Of a stretch of DNA of 64,000 nucleotides, positions 33,946 to 42,565 are shown piece by piece. A program made the translations under genes and the position numbers. Source of the DNA: Bacillus sp. FJAT-27445 (lineage in GTDB: Bacteria; Bacillota; Bacilli; Bacillales; Cytobacillaceae); the NCBI RefSeq assembly GCF_001510665.1, contig NZ_LMTI01000005.1, positions 170,583-234,582 of the forward strand, read 5' to 3'. The stretch's first letter is position 1. Each line of letters starts with the position of its first letter. The notes under the pieces were generated by a model. That model was given only the letters and a program-made list of their open reading frames with translations. It was not told the origin of the DNA and made no database searches.

Positions 33946-35010
33946 CTAAACCCACCTCAGCATGAATTTACAGCCGCCTTTTATAAACGGCAGCAACGGG
34001 AGATCTTCCTCAACAACCCTGCCGACCACATTAACCTTTTCATCCGCTGCCAAATCACTTTTCGTAATTTGCACCTCGCCCTGGTAGCGGCCGTAACGTT
34101 CATTGTCAATCGTAATTGAACCCGTGACTCGTTCAACTGTATTGAGCGGAGGAACATTTTTACTGCCAATCAGGGCATACATGCGGGATTCCATCGAACG
34201 GATGACATCGCGCGCACTGTCCTGCCGGTTAGACTGGGTTGCGGAAAGGGTCTCGAGCAGATGCTGATCTTCAATAAAAGCTTTGGCTCGCAAATAGAAT
34301 ACGCCATCCCTATAGGCGGAAAATTGCTGCAGCGCCGTATCGGTGACTCCCGGGTCGCCGATGAGGATTTTATCCACACCTTCATTTTCCTTCAGGTCCA
34401 AAAAGGCAGCGAAAGGCGACGAAAACCTGTGGTCCTCCAATGTTGGAAGCCCTTGGAATAATGGCCCGCGCCTTGTTTCATCACCTGGGACGAACGCCAT
34501 TACCGCGATTCCCTCATTACGCAGCATTCGATTTTTCTCCATGAAGCTTTCCCGTTCAAGACCGGTTTCCGGTCTTGGGTAAAAATTGTGCCATGCCTCA
34601 ACAGAACTTGCCTTTAAGCCGAACGTCTTCATAGCGCTGATTTCATCAAGCGTCAAGGTACTGGCATTTAACGCAACCTTCATTCTTTGCGAAAGAAGAG
34701 CAATCGTTTCCGGTTCTACCCCGTAATCGACGCGCAGCCCGCTAAGCCCCCACCCAAGCAGCGTATCTGCGGTTTCCCATGTGTAGCCAAGGTGGCGGAG
34801 CGAATTTGGAGATATATCGGGAATCAGTTCCATATCCAATTCCCTCGCAAGTTTGCCAAGCTCCATTAGTTGGTCACGGTAGATAGCTGGATTGTCCTCC
34901 GGTATATGGAGGGATGTGAAAATCGAGTCGAAGCCATGGTCCTTCATTTTCCGGATATAGGCTTCCTGGCTGGCTACAGGCTCTGATAAATAAACGGAAA
35001 TTCCTAGCAT
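33946..35010 (-). CDS. mupG: 6-phospho-N-acetylmuramidase MupG (DUF871)
   Basis: A 354-residue DUF871 protein with an N-terminal TIM-barrel (MLGISVYLSE, IFTSLHIPED, LIPDISPNSL, LRVDYGVEPE, LNASTLT, EAWHNFYPRPETGL) and a C-terminal cyclophilin-like domain from about residue 240. In S. aureus the family member MupG hydrolyses MurNAc6P-GlcNAc disaccharide. The adjoining murP and murQ, in the same direction, make that role very likely. ATG 35010 follows AAAGGAG by nine bases; the TTG two codons earlier is too close. Confidence 0.9.
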   Translation of the reverse strand: MLGISVYLSEPVASQEAYIRKMKDHGFDSIFTSLHIPEDNPAIYRDQLMELGKLARELDMELIPDISPNSLRHLGYTWETADTLLGWGLSGLRVDYGVEPETIALLSQRMKVALNASTLTLDEISAMKTFGLKASSVEAWHNFYPRPETGLERESFMEKNRMLRNEGIAVMAFVPGDETRRGPLFQGLPTLEDHRFSSPFAAFLDLKENEGVDKILIGDPGVTDTALQQFSAYRDGVFYLRAKAFIEDQHLLETLSATQSNRQDSARDVIRSMESRMYALIGSKNVPPLNTVERVTGSITIDNERYGRYQGEVQITKSDLAADEKVNVVGRVVEEDLPLLPFIKGGCKFMLRWV

Positions 35011-35094
35011 TCTCAAAAACTCCTTTCCTATCAGCCAAAAAAAGACCTGGCACCCCGGTAAAAGAGTGCCAAGCCGCTTAATACTTTTACTCTA

Positions 35095-36468
35095 TTAAAT
35101 ATTATCAGCCATTTCCTCTTTGAAACCAAACAGGTAGGTGAAAATGAATCCGAATACGTAAGCAAGTGCGATTCCGATCAAGTAATAGATAAACTTGTTA
35201 TCGACGATCAGCGGAGTCAGGGACAGGCCGGATACCCCAACCGCTGCGGCGGCTGTTTTCATGACTGCCTGGAAAGCACCGCCGACGGCGCCGCCAAGGC
35301 AAGCCGTGATAAACGGGCGTCCAAGCGGCAGGGTAACCCCGTAAAGAAGCGGTTCGCCGATGCCAAGGAAACCGACTGGCAGACCACCTTTGATGATGTT
35401 GCGCAGTCTCTTATTCTTAGTTTTTGTGAAAATCGCAATTGCCGCACCAACTTGCCCTGCACCAGCCATTGCCAGTATCGGAAGAAGCGGAGTGTTGCCA
35501 ATTGAGTTAATGAGCTCCAGGTGAATTGGTGTCAAGCCGTGATGCAGCCCGACCATGACGAGCGGCAGGAAGAATCCGGCAAGAATCGCGCCGGCGACAA
35601 CGCCACCAACTTCAAGGATCGCTTTCAGGCCGGAAGTAATTCCGTCAGCAAGGAGGCCTGCGACTGGCATGATCACGAATAGGGAAAAGAATCCGACAAT
35701 TAAAACCGTAATGAAAGAGGTAAAAATAATGTCAACGGAACTAGGAACAACTTTCCTTACTCGTTTTTCAACTACAGTCATCAGCCATGCGGCAAACATG
35801 ACGCCAAATAACCCGCCGCGCCCTGGGATGAGCGCTTCACCAAACACTTGAATATCCGCAAGGCCAGGGCTGAACAGGACAATACCGGCAATCGCACCAA
35901 GGACTGGCGTTCCGCCGAATTCTCTCGCTGTATTCCAGCCGACAAGCACTGCCAGGGATCCGAATACCGCGCCGCCGAGGACAAGGAGGATTTGCATCCA
36001 TGTTTGTGTAGGATCAACGCCAGCGTTTTTTGCAAAGTTGGCTGCCCCGTTAATGAGACCTGAAGCAACAAGACCTGGAATAAGCGGAATGAAGATGCTT
36101 CCAATCCTGCGGAGCAAGTTCTTTATTGGCGTATTGTTTTTCTTTTTGACAGCTGATTGATTCAGGGCTGCCCTTTCTTCGAGTGTCAGGTCATCGGCAT
36201 TTGCTTCTTCACCGACACGAAGCCCAGTCATTTCACTCATTTCTGCTGCAACTTTATTAACAGTGCCAGGGCCGACAACGATTTGCAGATTGTCATCCTC
36301 GACAACACCCATAACACCGTCAATGTTCTTTAGATTCTGGATATTGGCCTTGGAATCATCCTTCAAGTTTAGGCGAAGGCGGGTCATGCAGTGGGCTACG
36401 CTTCTAACATTGTCTTTGCCGCCGATATGCTGAAGAATATCATTGGCCATGCGTTGTTCTTTTTTCAC
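35095..36468 (-). CDS. murP: MurNAc-specific PTS transporter EIIBC component MurP
   Basis: A 457-residue protein. The EIIB domain is at the N terminus (about residues 5-85) with the phosphorylated Cys in SVAHCMTRLRLNLKD; a linker follows, then an EIIC domain with about ten membrane segments. The EIIC signature GFLGIGEPLLYGVTLPLGRP is intact. There is no EIIA domain, so it must borrow one from another PTS protein, as MurP does elsewhere. The specificity for MurNAc (or the MurNAc-GlcNAc disaccharide) is taken from the flanking murQ and mupG. GTG 36468 follows AGGAGGAG, 11 bases after murQ. Confidence 0.9.
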   Translation of the reverse strand: MKKEQRMANDILQHIGGKDNVRSVAHCMTRLRLNLKDDSKANIQNLKNIDGVMGVVEDDNLQIVVGPGTVNKVAAEMSEMTGLRVGEEANADDLTLEERAALNQSAVKKKNNTPIKNLLRRIGSIFIPLIPGLVASGLINGAANFAKNAGVDPTQTWMQILLVLGGAVFGSLAVLVGWNTAREFGGTPVLGAIAGIVLFSPGLADIQVFGEALIPGRGGLFGVMFAAWLMTVVEKRVRKVVPSSVDIIFTSFITVLIVGFFSLFVIMPVAGLLADGITSGLKAILEVGGVVAGAILAGFFLPLVMVGLHHGLTPIHLELINSIGNTPLLPILAMAGAGQVGAAIAIFTKTKNKRLRNIIKGGLPVGFLGIGEPLLYGVTLPLGRPFITACLGGAVGGAFQAVMKTAAAAVGVSGLSLTPLIVDNKFIYYLIGIALAYVFGFIFTYLFGFKEEMADNI

Positions 36469-36479
36469 ATTTACTCCTC

Positions 36480-37364
36480 CTATTTTGTCTTTCTAATAAA
36501 ACCGTTAGACTTTTCAAGCTTTTCCACAGCTTCTTCATACGTGCAGTTAAGGAGAATCATGATGATGGCGGCCTTTACGTTTTGATTGGCTTTTTCGTAA
36601 AATTCAGAAGCGGTATCGTAATCTGTTTCTGCAGCCTGCATAATGATTCGCTTCGAACGTTCCACCAGTTTTTTATTCGTGGACTGGACATCGACCATAA
36701 GGTTCTTATACACTTTGCCGATGCCAATCATGGAAGCAGTGGAAATCATATTTAGGACCAGCTTTTGTGCTGTGCCTGCCTTCAGCCGTGTCGACCCTGT
36801 CAGGACTTCAGCCCCTGTTTCCACCTCGATGGCAATCTCCGCATACTTGCTGATTTCGCTGTTCTTGTTGCAGCTGAGGCTTACAGTGGTCGCACCCTTT
36901 GTTTTGGCATGCTTCAATGCGCCAATGACATAGGGAGTCCTGCCGCTTGCCGCAATGCCAATGACCGTGTCATTTTCGTTGACTGAAATGCTGTCCAGGT
37001 CTTCAACCCCAAGCGCCTCATTGTCCTCCGCACCTTCAACCGCCTTTGTGAACGCTTTCATACCGCCCGCAATAAAACCCTGGACCATTTCTGGCGGGGA
37101 ACCGAATGTTGGTACGCATTCTACCGCATCAAGCACTCCGAGCCTGCCGCTTGTGCCTGCTCCAAGATAAATCAGCCTGCCGCCTTGCCGGAAGGAGGAA
37201 ATTGTTTTTTGTACGGCTTCTTCAATCTGTGGAATCTCGCTTGCGACAGATTGAGGAACAGTAAGATCTTCCTTGTTCATTGTTTCAAGGATTTCCTTTA
37301 CCGACATAAGGTCGAGGTCCATCGTCTTCTCGTTCCTTTTTTCTGTTGTGAGTTTATCAAGCAT
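36480..37364 (-). CDS. murQ: N-acetylmuramic acid 6-phosphate etherase MurQ
   Basis: A 294-residue SIS-domain enzyme that cleaves the lactyl ether of MurNAc6P to GlcNAc6P and lactate. Family motifs: LIYLGAGTSGRLGVLDAVECVPTFG (about residues 62-86, seen in part), FIAGGMKAFTKAVEGAEDN, GIAASGRTPYVIGAL, ALVLNM-like AQKLVLNMIST, and the C-terminal helical UBA-like tail. First gene of the murQ-murP-mupG unit. A cre-like sequence sits 17 bases upstream of its ATG. Confidence 0.95.
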   Translation of the reverse strand: MLDKLTTEKRNEKTMDLDLMSVKEILETMNKEDLTVPQSVASEIPQIEEAVQKTISSFRQGGRLIYLGAGTSGRLGVLDAVECVPTFGSPPEMVQGFIAGGMKAFTKAVEGAEDNEALGVEDLDSISVNENDTVIGIAASGRTPYVIGALKHAKTKGATTVSLSCNKNSEISKYAEIAIEVETGAEVLTGSTRLKAGTAQKLVLNMISTASMIGIGKVYKNLMVDVQSTNKKLVERSKRIIMQAAETDYDTASEFYEKANQNVKAAIIMILLNCTYEEAVEKLEKSNGFIRKTK

Positions 37365-37380
37365 AGAATCATCCTTTTTA

Positions 37381-37394
37381 TAAAAGTGCTTACA
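37381..37394 (-). promoter_or_regulatory. Candidate cre (CcpA) site upstream of murQ
   Basis: On the minus strand TGTAAGCACTTTTA resembles the catabolite-response consensus TGWAANCGNTNWCA, differing at the central CG and one outer position. It lies between the putative promoter and the murQ ribosome site, where a roadblock would act. Confidence 0.4.
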
Positions 37395-37411
37395 ATTCTA
37401 TTTTATTATTG

Positions 37412-37460
37412 TGAAATTTAAAGTCAACATAATTTTGAATTTAGCTGAATGTTAATTTCA
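37412..37460. promoter_or_regulatory. Candidate operator/inverted repeat upstream of murQ
   Basis: Two arms TGAAATT (37412-37418) and AATTTCA (37454-37460), with ACAT/ATGT elements inside each arm, form an imperfect dyad in a very AT-rich stretch. An RpiR-type repressor (gene at 37732-38580) is the natural candidate ligand. No direct proof. Confidence 0.35.
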
Positions 37461-37731
37461 TTTATTTAAATATTAAGTAAACTATTGAAGGCTGGAATAC
37501 TCATCAAGTTTTCAGGGCAACAAGTCGTCCTAATCCATTTTATGGTGGTAGGTATTGGATTTATTCGTCAGCAGACAGCCAAATCCACTTTTCTGTCGCA
37601 AAACACTGTTTGGGTATAGGCAAACAATAAAGCACCAGCCATTTTAAAACTGGCTGGTGCCTGCTGCCCCTATATTTTCAGCTATGTACAACCCCTGGCG
37701 ATTTCGCAAAAAATGCTCTATTTTTATAAAT
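37461..37731. other. Intergenic region between murQ and the RpiR gene
   Basis: Together with 37365-37460 this makes a 367-base gap. It holds two loose hairpins (AATCCA/TGGATT at about 37532-37560 and CCAAA/TTTGG at about 37579-37613) and a strong 10-bp hairpin GCACCAGCCA/TGGCTGGTGC at 37632-37660 that probably terminates the regulator gene. No gene is seen. Confidence 0.5.
37630..37661 (-). terminator. Terminator of the RpiR regulator gene
   Basis: A 10-bp perfect stem around TTTTAAAAC, followed on the minus strand by TTTATTGTTT; about 70 bases beyond the stop codon. Confidence 0.55.
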
Positions 37732-38580
37732 TCATCGCCTTAGATTCATTACTTCCTTCCTGGCTTCATGGTACTGCTCGACGACCTTTTCGCCAACAAG
37801 GTTGAACACGCTTAGGTAAAGAGCGTCAATTATATTCAATTGCGTCATCCTTGAGGAAATGGTCCCTATACGGAAATCCTGTTCGACCGTGGGCGTACAA
37901 AGCCTAATGTCAGCCATTTTATAAAGTGGGGACTTATCTAGGTTTGTCAGGGCAATGACAATCGCCCCTTTTTTCTTAGCGAATTCCGCGAGTTCCAGGA
38001 CATCCTTTGTCTTTCCCGACATTGAAATCGCAACGAAGATATCAATGGGGGAGAGATAGGGGATGAGGGACAGAAGGTAATGGAAATCATGCGCCATGAC
38101 GGAATGGTACCCAAGCTTTGAAAATTTATAATGGGCATCGAATGCCACCGTGGCAGACCCGCCAACCCCGAAAAAAATAAGTTTTGAGGCATTGGAAACT
38201 GCTTCGACTGCCTTTTCAAGTTCTTTTCGATCGAGAGAAGCAAGTGAAGATTCAATCGCCGCTTTATTTGTATATGTAATCCTGTGGAACAGGTCATAGG
38301 GAGAGTCCTTTTGCTGCAAAATTGAGAAGTCGGTCAGGCTGGTTCCCGAAAGGGCGTTTTGTTTTGCCAATTCCAGCTTGAACGATTTAAAGCTGCCAAT
38401 TCCGATGGATTTGCAAAATCGGACTACACTTGATTCACTGACACCGGTTTTTTGTGATAAATCTTTCGTGGTCATGTTCGGGATAAATTCGGGATGTCCA
38501 ATAATGTATTTCCCAATCATCCCTTCCGCCTCTGATAAATTATCCAGTTCCCGTTCAATCCTTGCCAACAGAGTATTCAC
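37732..38580 (-). CDS. murR: RpiR family transcriptional regulator (MurR-like)
   Basis: A 282-residue regulator with an N-terminal RpiR helix-turn-helix (TTKDLSQKTGVSESSVVRFCKSIG, about residues 36-59, seen in part) and a C-terminal SIS sugar-phosphate domain (KLIFFGVGGSATVAFDAHYKF; FVAISMSGKTKDVLELAE). Its place directly upstream of murQ-murP-mupG in the same direction makes it the probable MurNAc6P-responsive regulator. GTG 38580 follows GGGAGCTGG. Divergent from azlC. Confidence 0.85.
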   Translation of the reverse strand: MNTLLARIERELDNLSEAEGMIGKYIIGHPEFIPNMTTKDLSQKTGVSESSVVRFCKSIGIGSFKSFKLELAKQNALSGTSLTDFSILQQKDSPYDLFHRITYTNKAAIESSLASLDRKELEKAVEAVSNASKLIFFGVGGSATVAFDAHYKFSKLGYHSVMAHDFHYLLSLIPYLSPIDIFVAISMSGKTKDVLELAEFAKKKGAIVIALTNLDKSPLYKMADIRLCTPTVEQDFRIGTISSRMTQLNIIDALYLSVFNLVGEKVVEQYHEARKEVMNLRR

Positions 38581-38758
38581 AGTTTCCAGCTCCCAGCATA
38601 ATTAGCTTAGTTCCATCATATGGCGAAAATCGTCCCAGCGCAATATTCTCAAAATGACATGGATTTTATTAGTTTTGGTTACCCAATTACAGAAAATTTG
38701 ATAAAATGTATTTTTAAAATGAACTTCCATACATAAAAAGAAACGGGGGAGATTGGAA

Positions 38759-39493
38759 ATGGCGGAAACAATGACGGGGAGAATCTCTCTTTCTTCAGAC
38801 TTCAAAGCTGGCACCCAGGCCGGCATCAGCATTGCAATCGGCTACTTTCCGATAGCCCTGACTTTCGGGCTTTTGGCAAAAACGGCCGGGTTAACAATTG
38901 GGGAAACCTTTTTGATGAGCCTCGTAGTGTTCGCCGGGGCTTCCCAGTATATTTCACTGAGCCTGCTGAGCCTCGGGACAGGCATCTTGGAAATTGTCCT
39001 TACAACCTTCATCGTCAACATCAGGCACTTCCTGATGGCGACTTCGCTAAATGAAAAAGCTCCAGAGGGAGATGTGGCGGCAAAAGCCATTTACTCCTTC
39101 GGCTTGACGGATGAAACCTTTTCGGTTGCGGCTACAAAGGAAGGCGAAGTAAGGAAAGGATTCATGTTTGGCCTCGTGCTCATTTCCTATGCAAGCTGGG
39201 TCATTTTTTCTGGAATCGGCCACCTGATTGGCGCAAACCTTCCAAAGACCTTACAGGAAAGCATGGCTGTCGCACTCTATGCGATGTTCATCGGGCTGCT
39301 CGTCCCCTCCATGAAAAAAAGCGCGAAGGCCGTTTACCTCGCAGCAATGGCAGCCGCCTTCAATACAATCTTTACACTCGGAAAAGTCCTTGAGCCTGGA
39401 TGGGCCATTGTTGTGGCTACTCTTTTTGCGGCCGTCATTGCCGAAGCGGTTGTTTATTTGAGAGGGAAGAAGGTGTCCGGCTATGAAGAGTGA
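38759..39493 (+). CDS. azlC: Branched-chain amino acid exporter subunit AzlC
   Basis: A 244-residue membrane protein of the AzlC/YgaZ family with about six to seven hydrophobic segments. Family motifs: GISIAIGYFPIALTFGLLAK near the N terminus, MSLVVFAGASQYISLSLL, and NIRHFLMATSLNEK. It forms a two-part exporter for branched-chain amino acids with AzlD, whose gene overlaps its 3' end by 11 bases. ATG 38759 follows GGGGGAG. Confidence 0.92.
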   Translation: MAETMTGRISLSSDFKAGTQAGISIAIGYFPIALTFGLLAKTAGLTIGETFLMSLVVFAGASQYISLSLLSLGTGILEIVLTTFIVNIRHFLMATSLNEKAPEGDVAAKAIYSFGLTDETFSVAATKEGEVRKGFMFGLVLISYASWVIFSGIGHLIGANLPKTLQESMAVALYAMFIGLLVPSMKKSAKAVYLAAMAAAFNTIFTLGKVLEPGWAIVVATLFAAVIAEAVVYLRGKKVSGYEE

Positions 39494-39788
39494 AATAGTC
39501 TGGATGATTATCGGGATGGGGATTGTCACCTATCTCCCGAGGATGTTGCCGTTCGTACTGTTCAAGGGAAAGGAACTGCCTACTTTTTTGCAGGGAATCC
39601 TGAAAAATGTCCCTTACGCCACACTTGGAGCCCTAATCTTTCCCGGAATACTCTTTATACATGAAGACATAAGGTACGGGCTGATTGGCGCGGCGGCCGC
39701 TTTTATTGCCGCATTCCTTGGAGCGAATGTAATCATCGTTGTCCTCGGCTCGATCGCCGTTTTAACCGTTTTTTCGGGAATGCTATAA
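39483..39788 (+). CDS. azlD: Branched-chain amino acid exporter subunit AzlD
   Basis: A 101-residue membrane protein with four hydrophobic segments. MIIGMGIVTYLPRMLPFVLF and KNVPYATLGALIFPGIL are the conserved blocks of AzlD/YgaH. Its start lies inside azlC, implying coupled translation. A hairpin with a T run follows. Confidence 0.92.
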   Translation: MKSEIVWMIIGMGIVTYLPRMLPFVLFKGKELPTFLQGILKNVPYATLGALIFPGILFIHEDIRYGLIGAAAAFIAAFLGANVIIVVLGSIAVLTVFSGML

Positions 39789-39790
39789 GA

Positions 39791-39822
39791 AATGCCGGTT
39801 CCATGCGGGCCGGTTTTTCTTT
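39791..39822 (+). terminator. Terminator of azlCD
   Basis: Stem GCCGG/CCGGT around an eight- to nine-base loop, followed by TTTTTCTTTT. Confidence 0.55.
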
Positions 39823-39834
39823 TGGAAAGTTTGT

Positions 39835-39881
39835 TTTAAAGGCACTTTGAAAAAAGGAAGTTGTCGGAAATGCTTTAAAAC
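39835..39881 (-). repeat. Possible single unit of the hairpin repeat family, locus 3
   Basis: Arms TTTTAAAG(G)CA and TGCTTTAAAA enclose 26 bases that on the minus strand begin TTTCCG and end TCAAAG, close to the loop ends at 17.7 and 33.8 kb. The loop is one base shorter than the others, so membership is tentative. Confidence 0.35.
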
Positions 39882-39958
39882 AAGGACAAACTGTTCTAAA
39901 CACAACATTTTTTTACTAAACTAATAAGAGAGACGCTGTACAAAAAGGAGGACAATTT

Positions 39959-41230
39959 ATGGCAAGGAAGATGGGGGTCTTCGCAATCCTGGCTTTTGCG
40001 CTTTACGGGCTATTCTTTTATTGGTATTTATTCCATTTTTCAAGTTCATCCCTACCGTTTGAATACCAGGGGACGGGCGCGGATCCTGTCACGTTCATGA
40101 ATGTGAGGGAGCTCGTGCTCACCGAGGAATATTCGCAGACAAGGAATTTGCTGTTTTTTCTTTCCTCGCCATGGGAGTGGCTATTTTATATCATTATTTT
40201 GCTGACTGGGCTGAATAATTGCTTTAAACGATGGGCCGAAGAAACGTCAAAGCGGAAAATCCTGAAACTGCCGATTTACTTGTTCTGGCTGACGTTTGTT
40301 GGCTATTTGGCAGCTCTCCCATTTGGCTATATAAGTTATACCTTGTCAAAGACATACAACATTTCCACGCAAACCTTCCCTTCCTGGATGAAGGATGAAC
40401 TAATTGATTTTTGGATCAATTATGGCACCCTGCTGATAATCGTGCCTGTCTTGTATTTTCTTTTGAAAAAAAGCCCGAGGCGCTGGTGGGTCTTCGCTTG
40501 GTTGCTGTCGATTCCGTTTACGCTCTTCATGATGTTCCTGCAGCCTGTCATCATTGATCCTTTGTACAACGATTTTTATCCACTCAAAAATAAAGAGCTT
40601 GAAGCAAAAATCTTGGATATAGCTGCTAAAGCCCATATTCCGGCTGAGCATGTGTATGAAGTCAACATGGCGGAAAAAACAAACGCCATGAATGCCTATG
40701 TAACCGGGATTGGCTCCAATTCACGGATTGTTCTCTGGGATACAACCCTAAACAAGCTCACTGATGACCAAATTCTTTTTATCATGGCTCACGAAATGGG
40801 CCATTATGTTGAAAAGCATTTGTATAAAGGGATCGCGGGATATTTGCTGCTTTCGCTCCTTGGTCTTTATTTGGTCCATGTGCTAATGCAGCGGGTACTT
40901 GCCAAGTGGGGAACGGAAGTAAAGATACCATCCGCGGCGGATTACCGGAGCCTCCCGCTTATTCTGCTCCTCCTATCAATGCTGATGTTCCTTTCTAGCC
41001 CGTTCTCCAATGCGGTCTCCCGATACCAGGAAGGAAGGGCCGATACGTACGCAATCAATATGACGAAAAACCCGAAGGCTGCGATCGGAAGCTTTCAAGA
41101 ACTCACAAGGGCTGGATTAAGCCAGGTGAACCCGCCTTTCCTCGTAAAAATGTTTCGTTATGGCCATCCTACGATGCTCGAACGGATTTCCATGCTGGAG
41201 GAGTATGAAGTGAAGCACCGCGCGGATTAG
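39959..41230 (+). CDS. yhfN: M48 family membrane metalloprotease YhfN (CAAX protease-like)
   Basis: A 423-residue membrane protease of the Ste24/M48 type. The zinc motif HEMGH is near residue 278 and the third ligand lies in YQEGRADTYA near residue 355. About six to seven membrane segments surround them, and the N-terminal stretch VDPLYNDFYPLKNKEL-like block precedes the active site. Length equals B. subtilis YhfN. Its substrates are unknown. AAAAAGGAGG precedes the ATG. Confidence 0.93.
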   Translation: MARKMGVFAILAFALYGLFFYWYLFHFSSSSLPFEYQGTGADPVTFMNVRELVLTEEYSQTRNLLFFLSSPWEWLFYIIILLTGLNNCFKRWAEETSKRKILKLPIYLFWLTFVGYLAALPFGYISYTLSKTYNISTQTFPSWMKDELIDFWINYGTLLIIVPVLYFLLKKSPRRWWVFAWLLSIPFTLFMMFLQPVIIDPLYNDFYPLKNKELEAKILDIAAKAHIPAEHVYEVNMAEKTNAMNAYVTGIGSNSRIVLWDTTLNKLTDDQILFIMAHEMGHYVEKHLYKGIAGYLLLSLLGLYLVHVLMQRVLAKWGTEVKIPSAADYRSLPLILLLLSMLMFLSSPFSNAVSRYQEGRADTYAINMTKNPKAAIGSFQELTRAGLSQVNPPFLVKMFRYGHPTMLERISMLEEYEVKHRAD

Positions 41231-41360
41231 GTCCTGTGAAAGTGAATTAGGAATCCAGTTAAATGATTAGGAATCGTAAAAGCGGACGAAGAAATCCCGT
41301 GAAAAAATCGAATAATGGGTACAAACGTCAAGTGATAGCTGGATAGTCATTTAATTATAG

Positions 41361-41392
41361 GCCGAGTATACTGGGGTATCTCGGCTTTTTGA
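41361..41392 (+). terminator. Terminator-like hairpin upstream of the 41.4 kb gene
   Basis: Stem GCCGAGATACC-type arms (GCCGAGTATAC/GGTATCTCGGC) with a three-base loop and TTTTTGATTTTTT. It may terminate yhfN read-through. Confidence 0.7.
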
Positions 41393-41428
41393 TTTTTTGA
41401 TATGATGATTAAAAAAGGAGGCGGGAGT

Positions 41429-41887
41429 GTGAATCGATTTGTTTATTTTGGAGTTATAGGTTTGATTATAATTGCAGGATTGTTCTTCTTTTGGAATCAA
41501 GCAAAAGAAAAAGAAAAAGAAACAACTTTCGGGGAAGCAATTTCATCTGAATTCGAAAAAAATTCAATCAATAAAATAGAAATCGTCTGGTACATTAAAG
41601 ATAAAAAGGGTGGTCTTACGCAAAAAACAGTAACTATAACTAACAAAGATACGATTTTAAAGTTACTTGAAGAACCTTCTTCTATGAAATTAAAAGAAAT
41701 CGATGCGACTCCTGGGATTGACTATACGTTGACTGTCTACACTGATAATAAAGTGGAAGTGGATTCTATTATTTTTGGTGATGGATTGATTAATATCGCT
41801 GATAGTTATTTTGTAATAACCGACGCTGAAAACAAACTTGAAAAAGTAATCAAAAAGTTAAATCTTGACTGGGAAACGAAGAAGTAA
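41429..41887 (+). CDS. Hypothetical membrane-anchored protein
   Basis: A 152-residue protein with one N-terminal membrane segment (FVYFGVIGLIIIAGLFFFW) followed by a Lys/Glu-rich stalk and an extracellular beta-rich domain with Lys/Asn/Thr-rich strands (INKIEIVWYIKDKKGG, YTLTVYTDNKVEVDSI). The GTG 41429 start follows AAGGAGG by seven bases. No family is recognised. It is AT-richer than its neighbours, suggesting a later arrival. A strong hairpin at 41993-42032 ends it. Confidence 0.6.
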   Translation: MNRFVYFGVIGLIIIAGLFFFWNQAKEKEKETTFGEAISSEFEKNSINKIEIVWYIKDKKGGLTQKTVTITNKDTILKLLEEPSSMKLKEIDATPGIDYTLTVYTDNKVEVDSIIFGDGLINIADSYFVITDAENKLEKVIKKLNLDWETKK

Positions 41888-41992
41888 AAGAGTCTAAAAA
41901 GGCTATTTTTGGGTGAGATAACTCCTGCCAATTTAACCTTAAAGGGGCAGCATCAGGAAATGCTGATTTACAACGTTACGCTCAAATAACAT

Positions 41993-42032
41993 AGAAAAAT
42001 CGGTTCCTTAATCGTTGAGGAACCGATTTTTG
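41993..42032 (+). terminator. Strong hairpin/terminator, bidirectional
   Basis: Stem AAAATCGGTTCCT/AGGAACCGATTTT, nine-base loop. Confidence 0.85.
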
Positions 42033-42127
42033 ATTTGGCTTGTTAAGCCTAACGCATCCGTTACTTTAGTAAGAGTTTACATCACCCGTTATTTTTTTAG
42101 CATCAGGACAATCTATTTCCCGATTAC

Positions 42128-42480
42128 ACCAGAAATTATAAAATTGAACCTTGTCGATACCTTGAAACAGGTTGTTGTATCCAGCTTCCATGCCTAGCCC
42201 CTCTATGGTCTAAGCCGGTCCCCTCCCGAGTGTAGGCCCGTCCTAGGAAATCCTCAATTATGCTAACGCATAATTTCGTGCAAGGATTATTCCCAGAAGT
42301 CTCCCTTGTGCTGCCGCATACCTTCATGCGATGTAAGTTCGCTGAAGCCTTCGTTTGTGCTCGCATTTCTTTGTACGTGGGCGAATTCAAGGTTGCCATT
42401 CAGTGTCCTGCAAGACCTTACCTTTCCTTGTCGGGATTGCCCAAGGCGCAAGCGCATTTTGTTCTGCCCCAACTTATATC
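42128..42480. repeat. Long intergenic repeat element, copy B
   Basis: It begins near GAAATTATAAAATTGAAC and runs to GGCGCAAGCGCATTTTG. Shared blocks with copy A include CCTAGCCCCTC, GGAAATCCTCAATTATGCTA, CGATGTAAGTTCGCTGAAGC, GTGGGCGAATTCA and GCCATTCAGTGTCCTGC. The terminal hairpin has loop CAAG instead of CTTG with the same GCG/CGC stem. The rest of the 41.9-42.57 kb gap (42033-42127, 42481-42565) shows no gene. Confidence 0.8.
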
Positions 42481-42565
42481 GTTTCCGCCATAACCCGTGG
42501 GATAAATACCTATCCTATTTCATATAGTTTCGTGAGTATATTTTTCATAGGGCGGTGGGGTGGGG

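Noticed and set aside
37532-37613. Two loose hairpins in the murQ-murR spacer as further members of the 52-nt repeat family
   Set aside because: Loop lengths and loop ends do not match the 27-base CAAAAC pattern.
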